Origin: Patescibacteria group bacterium
GTDB taxonomy: Bacteria; Patescibacteriota; Patescibacteriia; 2-12-FULL-60-25
Direction: 5' to 3'
Assembly (NCBI GenBank): GCA_028688515.1
Contig: JAQTXZ010000001.1
Span: forward strand, 124,001 to 188,000
DNA length: 64,000 nt
The position numbers were made by a program, and so were the translations under genes. How positions within the stretch are numbered: the first letter of the stretch is position 1; each line of letters opens with the position of its first letter. Below, piece by piece: positions 15,488-23,886 of the stretch. The notes under the pieces are model-generated. The model was not told where the DNA came from, did not search any database, and worked only from the letters and a program-made list of their open reading frames with translations.

Positions 15488-15657
15488 AACACTCGCATCC
15501 AAAGAAAGCAGGGTCCTGACATAAAAACGGGATCAAAATCAAGTCGAATATCCGCTTCGCTGAATATCGAATGTCGAATATCGCTTAACACCCTGCCGAG
15601 GACGCAAAATCGACTTTTGTTGATTTGCCCCACAGGATGCTGTGGGTGTTTATTTTT
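15488..15657 (+). promoter_or_regulatory. Ribosomal protein L10 leader with attenuator
   Basis: The leader pairs GCAGGGT (15508-15514) with ACCCTGC (15590-15596), directly followed by CGAGGACGCAAAAT, the type of junction seen in L10-binding leaders of other bacteria. A terminator-like hairpin CCCACAG/CTGTGGG (15629-15646) with TGTTTATTTTT follows. Together they suggest autoregulation of rplJ-rplL: excess L10 binds the leader and favours the terminator. The stem is distended by a 46-base repeat (15541-15586). Confidence 0.7.
15541..15586. repeat. Family D repeat inside the L10 leader
   Basis: GTCGAATATCCGCTTCGCTG followed by AATATCGAATGTCGAATATCG. The same family is found in frame in glycosyltransferase genes at 39884-39945 and 50170-50235. 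Confidence 0.75.
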
Positions 15658-15669
15658 AAAGGTCGAAAT

Positions 15670-15741
15670 CAATTAATAATTAAGAATTAAGAATTTCGGT
15701 TCCAATATTCATAATTATTAATTCATAATTCATAATTGAGT
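15670..15741. repeat. AT-rich palindromic repeat before rplJ
   Basis: Units AATTAATAATTAAGAATTAAG and AATTATTAATTCATAATTCAT flank a short centre and are mutually complementary. They fill the gap between the attenuator and rplJ. Confidence 0.7.
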
Positions 15742-15745
15742 AGTT

Positions 15746-16240
15746 ATGGCTAAATCAAAAGCACAGAAATCGTTGTCAAAAGATAAGTTGGTGGAGCTCT
15801 TTAAAAAGAGTTCGTCCGCAGTCTTTGCCGACTATCAGGGTTTGACCGTGGCCAAAGCCGACAAGCTGCGCAAAACCACGCGCGAGCAAGGCGTAACCTA
15901 TATGGTCGCCAAAAAGTCGATCATCAATCTGGCTGCAAAAGAAGCGGGATTGGAAATTGACGTAAAGAGTTTGCCGGGTATGATCGGCATTGCCTTTGGT
16001 GCGGAGGATGAGATCGCGCCGGCCAAGATTCTTGGCGACATGACCAAAGAAACTCCGATCAAATTGGTTGGCGGAATCTTTGACAAGAAGTCCATCCCTC
16101 AAGCTCAGGTCGTTGCACTATCCAACCTTCCGGGCAAGCAGCAACTATTGGGCATGTTGGTCAGCGTCATCGCCGGTCCGATGTCCGGCTTTGTCAGGGC
16201 GTTGGACGCGATCAGTAAAAAGGAAACTGTTAATGCTTAA
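15746..16240 (+). CDS. rplJ: Ribosomal protein L10
   Basis: A 164-residue L10, the base of the ribosomal stalk that binds 23S rRNA and L7/L12 dimers. Recognised by the N-terminal KDKLVELFKKSSSAVFADYQ segment, LTVAKADKLRKTTREQG, YMVAKKSIINLA and the C-terminal helices for L12 (LLGMLVSVIAGPMSGFVRAL). Expressed from the TTGACA/TATACT promoter behind an L10-type leader, with rplL following as usual. No SD before the ATG (GAGTAGTT only). Confidence 0.97.
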   Translation: MAKSKAQKSLSKDKLVELFKKSSSAVFADYQGLTVAKADKLRKTTREQGVTYMVAKKSIINLAAKEAGLEIDVKSLPGMIGIAFGAEDEIAPAKILGDMTKETPIKLVGGIFDKKSIPQAQVVALSNLPGKQQLLGMLVSVIAGPMSGFVRALDAISKKETVNA

Positions 16241-16267
16241 TACATTTGTCATCACGTCTCCTGTTTT

Positions 16268-16357
16268 TGTCATCCTCGGGCGTAGTTCTACGGAGACCCG
16301 GGGATCCAATGGAATTAATTTCATCATATCGGATTCCCGCCTTCGCGAGAATGACAT
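16268..16357. repeat. Family A palindromic element, full copy, between rplJ and rplL
   Basis: TGTCATCCTCGGGCG ... ACCCGGGGATCC then GGATTCCCGCCTTCGCGAG AATGACA. It separates two genes that are normally adjacent, so it is transcribed and could form a hairpin in the mRNA. Confidence 0.85.
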
Positions 16358-16389
16358 AGGGGATACGGAATGACATAAATAATAATTGT

Positions 16390-16785
16390 ATGTCTGAAGA
16401 GAATAAAGTCATCGAGGTTCCCGAGAAGTTCAAAGCTATCGTGGAACAGATCGAGAAATTGTCAGTGTTGGATCTTTCGGAACTGGTTAAGGTTCTCGAA
16501 GAGAAATTCGGCGTTTCAGCCTCTGCTCCGGTTATGGCCATGGCCGCTCCGGGCGCAGCTGCAGCCGAAGAAAAGTCAGAGTTTGATGTCGAACTCACAG
16601 AAGCCGGCGGCAACAAGATCGGCGTCATCAAGGTTGTGCGCGAGGTTACCGGTCTTGGTTTGAAAGAAGCCAAGGACATGGTTGACGGCGCACCGAAAGT
16701 TATCAAAGAAAAAGCCCCTAAAGCCGAAGCCGAAGAGATCAAAAAGAAGATCGAAGAGGCTGGAGGCAAAGCGGTGCTCAAATAA
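16390..16785 (+). CDS. rplL: Ribosomal protein L7/L12
   Basis: A 131-residue stalk protein that recruits translation GTPases. The N-terminal dimerisation/L10-binding region ([20 protein letters not shown]) is followed by an Ala-rich hinge (about 45-62) and the globular C-terminal domain with [40 protein letters not shown] and [17 protein letters not shown]. Length and order match the family. Downstream comes a family C repeat and a strong hairpin. Confidence 0.97.
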   Translation: MSEENKVIEVPEKFKAIVEQIEKLSVLDLSELVKVLEEKFGVSASAPVMAMAAPGAAAAEEKSEFDVELTEAGGNKIGVIKVVREVTGLGLKEAKDMVDGAPKVIKEKAPKAEAEEIKKKIEEAGGKAVLK

Positions 16786-16792
16786 TTTTATC

Positions 16793-16865
16793 TGTCATTG
16801 CGAGGAGTGTAATCGCGACGTGGTAATCTGCCGGTCGGTAGATTGCTTCGCACCTCGCAATGACA
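16793..16865. repeat. Family C palindromic element (tgtcattgcgagg type)
   Basis: Begins TGTCATTGCGAGGAGTGTAA and ends TTCGCACCTCGCAATGACA, with AATCTGCC/GGTAGATT inside. A well-known style of bacterial interspersed repeat; another compound copy lies at 53870-54015. Confidence 0.85.
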
Positions 16866-16879
16866 AAAAAGACAAAAAT

Positions 16880-16908
16880 AGAGACGCCCTCCGAGGGCGT
16901 CTCTTTCG
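16880..16908. terminator. Terminator between convergent rplL and PP2C-like gene
   Basis: AGAGACGCCCT pairs perfectly with AGGGCGTCTCT around a 3-base loop. T-rich on the plus side (CTTTCGTT) and A-rich on the other, so it may work in both directions. Confidence 0.75.
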
Positions 16909-16929
16909 TTATGTTTGAAATATTTTTGT

Positions 16930-19026
16930 TTACGGCAACGGTACCAGCAGTAATCTATTTCCGCTCACGATTAATGCTTGCTTTTGTCCCAGCTTGCTCG
17001 AGACGTCGCGCATGGATGTGAACTCCGGCGAAGTGATTTGCGCAGTCAGAAGTCCGTTCTTGTCAAAGATGAGCAGGCGTTTGTCAGCCGGGTCTGTCGC
17101 GATGATGCGTGGGTCGTCGATGTCCGTCCAAACGGATGAGAGAGATTTGAGAACAGGGTCAATCGCGGCAAGAGAGAATGGTTCTTGTTTGCCGGAAAGG
17201 AGTTTGAGCATCATGCCGTCGGCTTTGGCTACAAAGACATTGCTGTCGATGGTGAGAGCGACGGAACCTGCCAAGGGCACATCCGTTTGAGTGTAAGCGG
17301 CGGGGGCGCCGAAGCCGTTGGCTGTTTTTGATAATCTGTAAATTTGTCCTTTTGTGCCATCCAAAACATAAGCGCGATTATTGTATATGACCATGTCGGT
17401 TATGTTCTCGATCGATGTTGCTGCGACTTTATTCAGCGTTTGAAGTTTGTCATCGTCCAAACCAAGTGCGTAAAATTGTCCCTTGTCATCCAAAAGTACC
17501 AAAGACTTTTGACCGATGGAACTGCTGACAATGCGTTCGGCGCCTTCGGGTAAAGCGATTGTTTTGGACGTGTGGTCGCTTAAACTCGTTTTTACGATTT
17601 GATGATTGGAGTTGTCCGCGACATAAGAATCGGAATCGGTGATAGTCGGTGCCGTGAGCGATCCGTCCGGTGCGGTTACGGGCAGCGAGTAAAGTTCGAT
17701 GATATTTGAAGCGACGGAGGCCTTGCGCAGTTTTTCCTTGATTTGATTCAAGTCTGACTTGAGTTTTTCCACGCGTTGTTTGCGATCGTCCGTTGATGCA
17801 TCCAAGCTGGAGACCAAGGCCTCGCTCTGTTGAACTTCGGCGGCGGTTTGCGCATCTTTGGCGTACATCAAAGAGCTTTCGGCGCGATTAAAGAAATCGG
17901 CAGCTTGGCTGAATTTTTGTTCCCAAGCGGATCTTTCCGCTGTAACTTTTTTATTGTGCGCGTAAGTTGAGTAGCCAATGACAAGTATAAGGACCAGCGA
18001 AACTCCGCCGATCAAAATAGTTTTGCGTTTAGTTGTAAAAATACTTCCGTGGCCGGCATCCAAACTTTGCATGGCTGTGCGCGTTGCGGGCGTTGGATTG
18101 GGCCGGCGCTTTGGCATCATCTGTTTTATGCGTTGCCATATGTCTGCGGCGCCTGCGGCCAGCTTAGGCGGTAAAGGCGAGGTGCCCGTGGCCATTGGCT
18201 GTTTGGTTTTAATCGGATTTAACAAAGGCGCCAAAGTTTGATTGGTTTGCATCTCGTTTTCGCGCAATTGTTGCATGGAGATTTGCGCGCCTTTGGGAAT
18301 CGGTATGGCAACCGGGTTGTTCGGTTTATTGGCGGGGTGGCAAGAAATTAGTATGGCGGCGAAATCATCCGGAGTTCTGGATTGTTCCAGAGATTGCTTC
18401 ATCTCCATAACGGCGGAGACCGGAGGCAGAGTCGTCAATTTGTTTTTGATCTTGAGATTGTCGCGCAGGCGTTCAAAATTGGCGGAACCTATAAACAGCA
18501 TGTCGCCGCTTTTCATGTCGCCGCAGATGACTGAAGAGAATATTTTTTTCGGATCAGGCGCGCTGGGTTGGTCGAGCGAGCCGCAAAGATCAAAAACTTG
18601 ATACGTGTCGTCGGGTTTCTTTTGCAGAAACATGTTCATTAAATTGCCGTGCCCGCTTATGCATAACTGGTCGTTGGAACACTCGATCAAAAAAATGTTG
18701 ACGCGGTTCCAGTTTAGCGGCGTCGGTTCTTTTTCTTGAAAACTTAAGACGGCTTCGTTTAACCTTTGCACCAGCTTTTCGAATCTGGCGAAAGGATCCA
18801 TTGTCATGCCGGCCGTTAAGGCGCGCGATTGTTCAACCGTTGTGCTGATCAAATCAAGCAGCCTTTCGTATGCGTATAAAGTGGAGAATACTTCTGCCAC
18901 AATCACTTGCTGCGGACCGGGTTTGCCCGTGGGAGCGTTCTCGAATCTAAATACGCCAACAATTTTTTCATCGGTCGGGCTGTTGCCGTATTCTATCTCT
19001 GTAAAACGAAATGTTGAGTCTGACAT
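16930..19026 (-). CDS. PP2C-like domain / membrane / beta-propeller-like protein
   Basis: A 698-residue protein. Residues about 1-235 resemble a protein phosphatase 2C fold, with FLIECSNDQLCISGHGN and SGDMLFIGSANF at expected positions, but the metal-binding Asp pattern is weak, so it may be a degenerate phosphatase or sensor. A Pro-rich linker precedes one membrane segment (about 330-352, ILIGGVSLVLILVIGYST), a coiled coil (about 365-435), and an exterior C-terminal half with repeated blade-like units that may be a beta-propeller. Thus an inside-out signalling topology is plausible. TATACT and GGAGAG precede the ATG. It is divergent from the wHTH regulator at 19089. Confidence 0.72.
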   Translation of the reverse strand: MSDSTFRFTEIEYGNSPTDEKIVGVFRFENAPTGKPGPQQVIVAEVFSTLYAYERLLDLISTTVEQSRALTAGMTMDPFARFEKLVQRLNEAVLSFQEKEPTPLNWNRVNIFLIECSNDQLCISGHGNLMNMFLQKKPDDTYQVFDLCGSLDQPSAPDPKKIFSSVICGDMKSGDMLFIGSANFERLRDNLKIKNKLTTLPPVSAVMEMKQSLEQSRTPDDFAAILISCHPANKPNNPVAIPIPKGAQISMQQLRENEMQTNQTLAPLLNPIKTKQPMATGTSPLPPKLAAGAADIWQRIKQMMPKRRPNPTPATRTAMQSLDAGHGSIFTTKRKTILIGGVSLVLILVIGYSTYAHNKKVTAERSAWEQKFSQAADFFNRAESSLMYAKDAQTAAEVQQSEALVSSLDASTDDRKQRVEKLKSDLNQIKEKLRKASVASNIIELYSLPVTAPDGSLTAPTITDSDSYVADNSNHQIVKTSLSDHTSKTIALPEGAERIVSSSIGQKSLVLLDDKGQFYALGLDDDKLQTLNKVAATSIENITDMVIYNNRAYVLDGTKGQIYRLSKTANGFGAPAAYTQTDVPLAGSVALTIDSNVFVAKADGMMLKLLSGKQEPFSLAAIDPVLKSLSSVWTDIDDPRIIATDPADKRLLIFDKNGLLTAQITSPEFTSMRDVSSKLGQKQALIVSGNRLLLVPLP

Positions 19027-19088
19027 GTATTTGTCTCTCCAAGTATACGCAAAAAGGTCGGTATACGTCTACTTTTATACGCTTCCGT
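19027..19088. promoter_or_regulatory. Divergent promoters for PP2C-like and wHTH genes
   Basis: Minus strand: TATACT (19047-19042) with a short leader holding GGAGAG before ATG 19026. Plus strand: TATACG (19077-19082) ends 6 bases before ATG 19089, a leaderless layout. GTATAC occurs twice in the 62-base gap and could also be an operator. Confidence 0.55.
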
Positions 19089-19751
19089 ATGGGCAAAAGG
19101 TACACCCTTGTCAAGGCTGGACGAAAAGGGCAGGATATAGGAGCTGATATGCTTGAACACCTTTTTGGGTCAAAGACGCGCGTTAAACTCATGACTTTGT
19201 TCTTAAACAAGCCGGATGAGGCCTATTTTATACGCGAATTAACACGCAAGATCGATACGCAGATAAATGCCGTGAGGCGGGAGATAGAGAATCTGTCGCG
19301 GCTTGGCATGTTGATAGAGATAGAGGAAAGCGCCGGCGGCAACTCCAAACGCCCCGGATTAAAACGCAAGTATTACAAAATCAATCCACAGTTTGTGCTG
19401 CTTGGAGAGATTCAGGCTTTGATGACAAAGTCTCATCTCCTGTTGGAAAAATCTTTGGATCGCGAAATAGCGTCCATCGGCGACGTTTCGTATCTTGCGT
19501 TCATGGGCGTGTTTTTGGGCAAGCAGGCGCCGGTTGATTTGATCATCGTCGGAACAGTTGATGCGGAAAAGTTAAAACAGATTATACACAAGGCGGAAAA
19601 GGATTTGGATTTGGAAATTAATTTTACCTGCCTTACGGCGCAGGAATATTCATATCGCCAAGAGATTGCAGACAAATTTTTGCTGTCGGTTTTAGCCTCG
19701 CCAAAATGCGTTGCCATAGACCGCGCCAATGCGCCGGTTGAAAAAGTTTAA
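19089..19751 (+). CDS. Winged-helix transcriptional regulator with nucleotidyltransferase-like tail
   Basis: A 220-residue protein with an N-terminal winged helix (about 20-105: LEHLFGSKTRVKLMTLFL, FIRELTRKIDTQINAVRREI, NLSRLGMLIEIEES, then KYYKINPQ of the wing) and a C-terminal domain resembling the minimal-nucleotidyltransferase-like domain in related archaeal/CPR regulators (VDLIIVGTVDAEKLKQII). It is unlikely to be catalytic, as the GSxxxxDxD core is not evident. ATG 19089 is chosen from the -10 box six bases upstream; the longer start lies inside the divergent promoter. It begins a rightward run with tsaB and glycosyltransferases. Confidence 0.8.
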   Translation: MGKRYTLVKAGRKGQDIGADMLEHLFGSKTRVKLMTLFLNKPDEAYFIRELTRKIDTQINAVRREIENLSRLGMLIEIEESAGGNSKRPGLKRKYYKINPQFVLLGEIQALMTKSHLLLEKSLDREIASIGDVSYLAFMGVFLGKQAPVDLIIVGTVDAEKLKQIIHKAEKDLDLEINFTCLTAQEYSYRQEIADKFLLSVLASPKCVAIDRANAPVEKV

Positions 19752-19754
19752 AAT

Positions 19755-20192
19755 ATGCCACGGTTTTTGTTCATCGATACGCGCGCTAGGGATAAATCCG
19801 TTTTTGGTTGGATAAAAGAAAATGGCGCGAAAAAAGTTTGGAAGATCGCGCCGGGTTCGTCAGGCTTGATATCAAGCGTCTCCGCAAGGATGACTCCAAA
19901 AGAGCTGGCGGCTTCGGAGGGCATTTGCGTTGTAAGCGGTCCCGGGTCGTTTTCCAGCATCCGCACCGGCACGCTTGTCGCCAATTTGCTTTCCAGGATC
20001 TTCGATCTGCCGCTCTACGAGTTTAGCGCGGAAGAGTCTGATGCCGGAAAAATAGAAGTCAAAAACATCAAGACGCGCAAAGCGAAGGAATACGTCGCTC
20101 CGATCTACGATCGTCCGCCAAACGTAACTGCGCCCGCTCCTTTAGGATCCCCGGGTCTACGTCGAACTTCGCCCAAGGATGACAAAGATTGA
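19755..20192 (+). CDS. tsaB: TsaB-like protein with repeat-encoded C-terminus
   Basis: TsaB helps TsaD and TsaE make the threonylcarbamoyl-adenosine at position 37 of ANN-decoding tRNAs. The match rests on FLFIDTRA at the N terminus and on CVVSGPGSFSSIRTGTLVAN (about 57-76), equivalent to the GPGSFTGLR motif. At 145 residues it is much shorter than the usual 200-plus, covering mainly the first lobe; short TsaB forms are common in reduced genomes. Its last 16 residues (about 130-145) are encoded by a half family A repeat, so the native C terminus may have been replaced. Begins 3 bases after the regulator stop. Confidence 0.72.
   Translation: MPRFLFIDTRARDKSVFGWIKENGAKKVWKIAPGSSGLISSVSARMTPKELAASEGICVVSGPGSFSSIRTGTLVANLLSRIFDLPLYEFSAEESDAGKIEVKNIKTRKAKEYVAPIYDRPPNVTAPAPLGSPGLRRTSPKDDKD
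20145..20185. repeat. Half family A element forming the end of tsaB
   Basis: GGATCCCCGGGTCTACGTCG ... CAAGGATGACA, the reverse orientation of the half copy at 6891. It supplies the last codons of the TsaB-like gene. Confidence 0.8.
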
Positions 20193-20232
20193 ATCAACTA
20201 CACCCGAGGATAAAAAGAAGAAATAGTTAAAT

Positions 20233-21753
20233 ATGGAAACAAATAAAATTGAAACGCGTTTTTACGAAATAATTCCGGGCGCTCTGGTTTGGCTGACCAT
20301 TGTTTTGAGTTTGGTTTTGTCTTACACGCATCCTCTTTGGATGGTGTATTTTATAATGATCTACGATTTGTATTGGCTGTTTCGCGTAATGTATTACCTG
20401 CCCTTTGTATTCATTTCGTGGTGGACATATAAACGAGACTTAAAAAGAGATTGGCTGGGCATGGCGAAAGCATTGCCGCGTTTTAACGAAGTTTATCACG
20501 TCATTTTTTTGCCAACCGTTAAAGAGGACCTGCTGGTCATCGAGGATTGTCTCAAGTCGCTCATTGCTTCCACTTATCCAAAAGATAAGATGATCGTCGT
20601 GCTTGGCGGCGAGGAAAGAGCTAAAGACAGTTTTGAAGTTAAGTCAAAAGTTATTGTTCAAAAATATTGCGATAAGTTTTTTTGCCTCATGACAACTTTG
20701 CATCCCAAGGATTTGCCGCAGGAGATTCCGGGCAAAGGATCAAACGTAAATTGGATGGGGCATCGGGCTTTGGAAAAAATTCAAGAGCTCGGTATAAACG
20801 TCGACAATGTCGTCGTTTCGTCTTTTGACGTGGACACAGTCACTCATTCGCAATATTTCGCTTGCGTTACATACAAGTTTTTGACCGTGGAAGATCCGCA
20901 TCGCAGTTCTTACCAACCTGTCGTGCTTTATAATAATAATTTGTGGGAATCGCCGGCGGCGGTGCGTGTGTCGTCTTTCGGCACGACTTTTTGGCTGATG
21001 ACGGAGTTGGCGCGTCCCGAAGGGATGATGACGTTTTCGTCGCACTCAATGAGTTTACGCATGTTGGTGGATGTTGATTTTTGGCAAAAAGATATTGTCA
21101 GCGAGGACTCGAGGATTTTTTTACAGGGCCTTGTGCATTATCACGGCGATTATCGCGTTACGCCGATTTATCTGCCGGTTTCGATGGATACCGTAATGTC
21201 TGGCAATTATTTAAACGCGTTGACCGCCTTATACAAACAGCAGCGCAGATGGGCATGGGGAGTTGAGAATTTCCCTTTTATGGTAAAAGCGTTTTTGCGC
21301 GATAGAAAAATGCCATGGACGGTCAAATTCGGTTTTCTTTTAAAACAAACGGAGGGCATGTATACTTGGGCGACCGTGCCGCTTTTGATCTTTGTTCTGG
21401 GCAGGCTGCCGTTTGTGTTGGCGCCGGACGCTTTCAGAAGCTACGCCATATTTCAAAACACTCCGTTTACGCTTGAGTGGTTGATGCGTTTTGCCATGGT
21501 CGGCGTTTTTGTTACGGCTATTCTTGCTGTGACACTGCTGCCGCCGAGGCCGACGCATGTTTCGCGCTGGCAAACAATCGTCGTTACGGTTTTGCAATGG
21601 CTATTGCTGCCGATTACATTCGTCGTTTTTGGCGCTATACCTGCCATCGACGCGCAGACCAGGCTGATGCTTGGCCGCGGCCGGTTGGGATTTAACGTTT
21701 CACCGAAACGCGTCTCAATACCTGGTATAGAAAAACTGACAACTGACAAGTGA
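20233..21753 (+). CDS. Membrane family 2 glycosyltransferase
   Basis: A 506-residue processive-type glycosyltransferase with two N-terminal helices (about 15-70), a cytosolic GT-A domain and four or more C-terminal helices. SSFDVDT (about 196-202) supplies the DxD metal site, EDSRIF the acceptor-side acidic residues, and KQQRRWAWGVENF the Q-x-x-R-W motif of cellulose/hyaluronan-synthase-like enzymes. It probably builds or exports a surface glycan. The final residues (PGIEKLTTDK) run into the tgacaactgacaag repeat, implying the reading frame was extended by it. First of three consecutive GT2 genes. Confidence 0.9.
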   Translation: METNKIETRFYEIIPGALVWLTIVLSLVLSYTHPLWMVYFIMIYDLYWLFRVMYYLPFVFISWWTYKRDLKRDWLGMAKALPRFNEVYHVIFLPTVKEDLLVIEDCLKSLIASTYPKDKMIVVLGGEERAKDSFEVKSKVIVQKYCDKFFCLMTTLHPKDLPQEIPGKGSNVNWMGHRALEKIQELGINVDNVVVSSFDVDTVTHSQYFACVTYKFLTVEDPHRSSYQPVVLYNNNLWESPAAVRVSSFGTTFWLMTELARPEGMMTFSSHSMSLRMLVDVDFWQKDIVSEDSRIFLQGLVHYHGDYRVTPIYLPVSMDTVMSGNYLNALTALYKQQRRWAWGVENFPFMVKAFLRDRKMPWTVKFGFLLKQTEGMYTWATVPLLIFVLGRLPFVLAPDAFRSYAIFQNTPFTLEWLMRFAMVGVFVTAILAVTLLPPRPTHVSRWQTIVVTVLQWLLLPITFVVFGAIPAIDAQTRLMLGRGRLGFNVSPKRVSIPGIEKLTTDK

Positions 21754-21803
21754 CAAGAGTACAAAGTTGCTCTTGTGAGTTGTTAGTTGTCAGTTGTAAG
21801 TAA
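21737..21803. repeat. Palindromic repeat, 'tgacaactgacaag' family, second copy
   Basis: CTGACAACTGACAAGTGACA and AGAG pair with CTCTTGTGAGTTGTTAGTTGTCAG across a short loop. It overlaps the last codons of the glycosyltransferase. Confidence 0.75.
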
Positions 21804-21809
21804 CGAATT

Positions 21810-22853
21810 ATGCCTGAATCTCAAATCGCAGTAAACATTGTCGCATGGCATTCGCTGGCCTATTTACCTGCGTTTTTTGAAAGTTTGAACGCGCAAACAG
21901 TCCCGTTGCGCGTCACTGTTGTTGACAACGCATCAACCGACGGATCCGGCGCATGGATAGCGGGAAACCATCCGCATATCGGTATGTTGCGCAATATGCG
22001 TAACTACGGATTTGCCCGTGCGCACAATCAGGCGATTTTGCTGGCTTTAAACTCTTGGCGCGACGCGGATCTGTCGCATCGTTATATTGTCGTCTGCAAC
22101 CCGGATATTGAACTTGACGCGGCGTGTTTGGAACGCATGTTTACATTCATGGAAAGCCATCCGGAGGCGGATGCATGCGCGCCAAAACTTTTGCGCGCGC
22201 ATTTGGAATTTATAGACGTCGACAATAAAGAAACCGTGCGCACAAATGTCATCGATGCCACGGGTATCTCTTTTTCCCGTGCTTTGCGTACTTATGATCG
22301 CGGCGCAGGAGAAGAAGATAAAAAACAGTATGACGAGTTGCAGGATGTTTTTGGCGCAAGCGGCGCGTTGGGAATGTATCGCGCATCAAGCGTGCAAAAA
22401 GCCAGCGTTGACCAACAGTTTTACGACGAAGATTTTTTTGCCTATCAAGAAGATGTGGATGCCGCTTGGCGCATGCGCCATCTCGGTATGCGGACGGTTT
22501 ACTTGCCGCAAGCAGTTGCTTGGCATCATAGACGGGCTCAATCAAAAAATAAAATCGGTTGGATGGAAGCATGGAAACTGCGGCGCGCCAAACCGACATT
22601 TATCAACTATCTTTCTTCTCGCAATCACGTTTGGGTGCTTGTAAAAAATTTAACCTTAAAAGAATTTTGGCATTGCGCGTTATGGCTTTTGCTTTATGAG
22701 TTTGCAAAATTCTGCGCGTCGCTGATTTCGTTCTCAAGTCTAAAAGGTTATTTTGCCGCACTTACAGGTCTCCCGTTGATGCTTAGAAAGCGAAAACGAT
22801 ACTTGAAAGATATTGTGGAGCCGTTTAGAAATCAATCTGCGTGGTTTAATTAG
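21810..22853 (+). CDS. Family 2 glycosyltransferase, rhamnosyltransferase-like
   Basis: A 347-residue soluble or peripherally bound GT2 enzyme. N-terminal VNIVAWHSLAYLPAFFESL, the nucleotide-binding VTVVDNASTDGSGAW, NYGFARAHNQAI, and VCNPDIEL (DxD-equivalent) are standard; FFAYQEDVDAAWRMR carries the catalytic-base region of rhamnosyl- and related transferases. A likely membrane-associated tail (LKGYFAALTGLPLML) follows. It belongs to the cluster with the preceding and next GT2 genes. Donor and acceptor sugar unknown. Confidence 0.9.
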   Translation: MPESQIAVNIVAWHSLAYLPAFFESLNAQTVPLRVTVVDNASTDGSGAWIAGNHPHIGMLRNMRNYGFARAHNQAILLALNSWRDADLSHRYIVVCNPDIELDAACLERMFTFMESHPEADACAPKLLRAHLEFIDVDNKETVRTNVIDATGISFSRALRTYDRGAGEEDKKQYDELQDVFGASGALGMYRASSVQKASVDQQFYDEDFFAYQEDVDAAWRMRHLGMRTVYLPQAVAWHHRRAQSKNKIGWMEAWKLRRAKPTFINYLSSRNHVWVLVKNLTLKEFWHCALWLLLYEFAKFCASLISFSSLKGYFAALTGLPLMLRKRKRYLKDIVEPFRNQSAWFN

Positions 22854-22859
22854 TTTCTT

Positions 22860-22969
22860 TATCATCCTGAGCGGAGTCCTACGCAGCCGAAGGATCCGGA
22901 TCGGCAGTTGGTGGGCATGAGCCAGATCTTTCGACTGCGCTCGTCGGACTCACTCCGCTCAGGATGACA
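22860..22969. repeat. Family B palindromic element, full copy
   Basis: ATCATCCTGAGCGGAGTCC ... AAGGATCCGG, then CCAGATCTTTCGACTGCGC ... CTCCGCTCAGGATGACA. Inverted ends of about 20 bases. An in-frame relative lies at 57793-57890. Confidence 0.85.
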
Positions 22970-22979
22970 GGGGCAAAGT

Positions 22980-23843
22980 ATGTCAAACAATCAATTAAAA
23001 GTCCGCGGAGCGGATCCGAAAGTCAGTTTTATCACGGTGTGTTATAGCACGCCGGGTTTGGTGCGCATGTTGCTTAAGGGCATTGAGGCTGCGGATCTTA
23101 AGTTTGATTACGAGTATATCTTGGTTAACAATGCGCCCGGCGACGGTACGACGGAAATGGTTAAGGAAAAATTTCCTTGGGTGCAGGTAATCGACTCGCC
23201 GCGCAATGTTGGATTTGGCGCAGGCAATAATATTGCGTTAAAAATTGCGCGTGGCACTTATGCGATGCTCACCAATCCGGACTTGACCGTTTTTTCCGGA
23301 GAGTTGGAAAAGTTGGTTAAGTTTATGGACGATCATGCTGATGTTGCGCTTTGCGGTCCTGCGCTTTTAAATCCGGACGGAGAGAGGCAGGATTCTTGTT
23401 ATCGTTTTCCAACGCCGATGTATGCGTTTTACCGCAGATCTTTTTTAGGCAAATTGCCTTCCGGCCGCAGATATGTCGATCACTTTTTGATGCGAGATAC
23501 GCGATTAACCGAGCGTCCGACGGAAGTAGATGTGCTGATGGCTTCGGCGATTATGCTGCGCCGCAGTGCGCTTAACGAGATCGGTTTGTTTGATGAAAAG
23601 TTTTTTATGTACTTGGAAGAGATGGATATCTGCCGCCGCGCATGGGAAAAAAAGTGGCGGGTGGTGTACGTACCGCATGCCAAACTGGTGCACTATCATC
23701 AGCGCGAAAGTAATATCGATTGGCCGTGGCGCATAATTACCAACAGGCCGGCGCGCGCACACATCGCAAGTGCGCTATACTATTTTCGCAAGTACTGGGG
23801 CAAACAGCACCCACACTTGCATCCGAAACCAGTGGAAATGTGA
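22980..23843 (+). CDS. Family 2 glycosyltransferase
   Basis: A 287-residue GT2 protein: VSFITVCYSTPGLVRMLL, YILVNNAPGDGTTEMV, NVGFGAGNNIALKIARG, LTNPDLTV (DxD-equivalent), and FFMYLEEMDICRRAWEKKW as in rhamnosyltransferase-like members. Shorter than the previous GT2 and without membrane helices. It lies directly after a full family B repeat. Confidence 0.9.
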   Translation: MSNNQLKVRGADPKVSFITVCYSTPGLVRMLLKGIEAADLKFDYEYILVNNAPGDGTTEMVKEKFPWVQVIDSPRNVGFGAGNNIALKIARGTYAMLTNPDLTVFSGELEKLVKFMDDHADVALCGPALLNPDGERQDSCYRFPTPMYAFYRRSFLGKLPSGRRYVDHFLMRDTRLTERPTEVDVLMASAIMLRRSALNEIGLFDEKFFMYLEEMDICRRAWEKKWRVVYVPHAKLVHYHQRESNIDWPWRIITNRPARAHIASALYYFRKYWGKQHPHLHPKPVEM

Positions 23844-23886
23844 TGCGTGGCACGTGGCGCGCGACACGTAAAAAATAGAGTTCAAT

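Noticed and set aside
22860-22969. Possible insertion sequence from inverted ends
   Set aside because: Only about 110 bases, no transposase frame; it fits a short palindromic repeat family.
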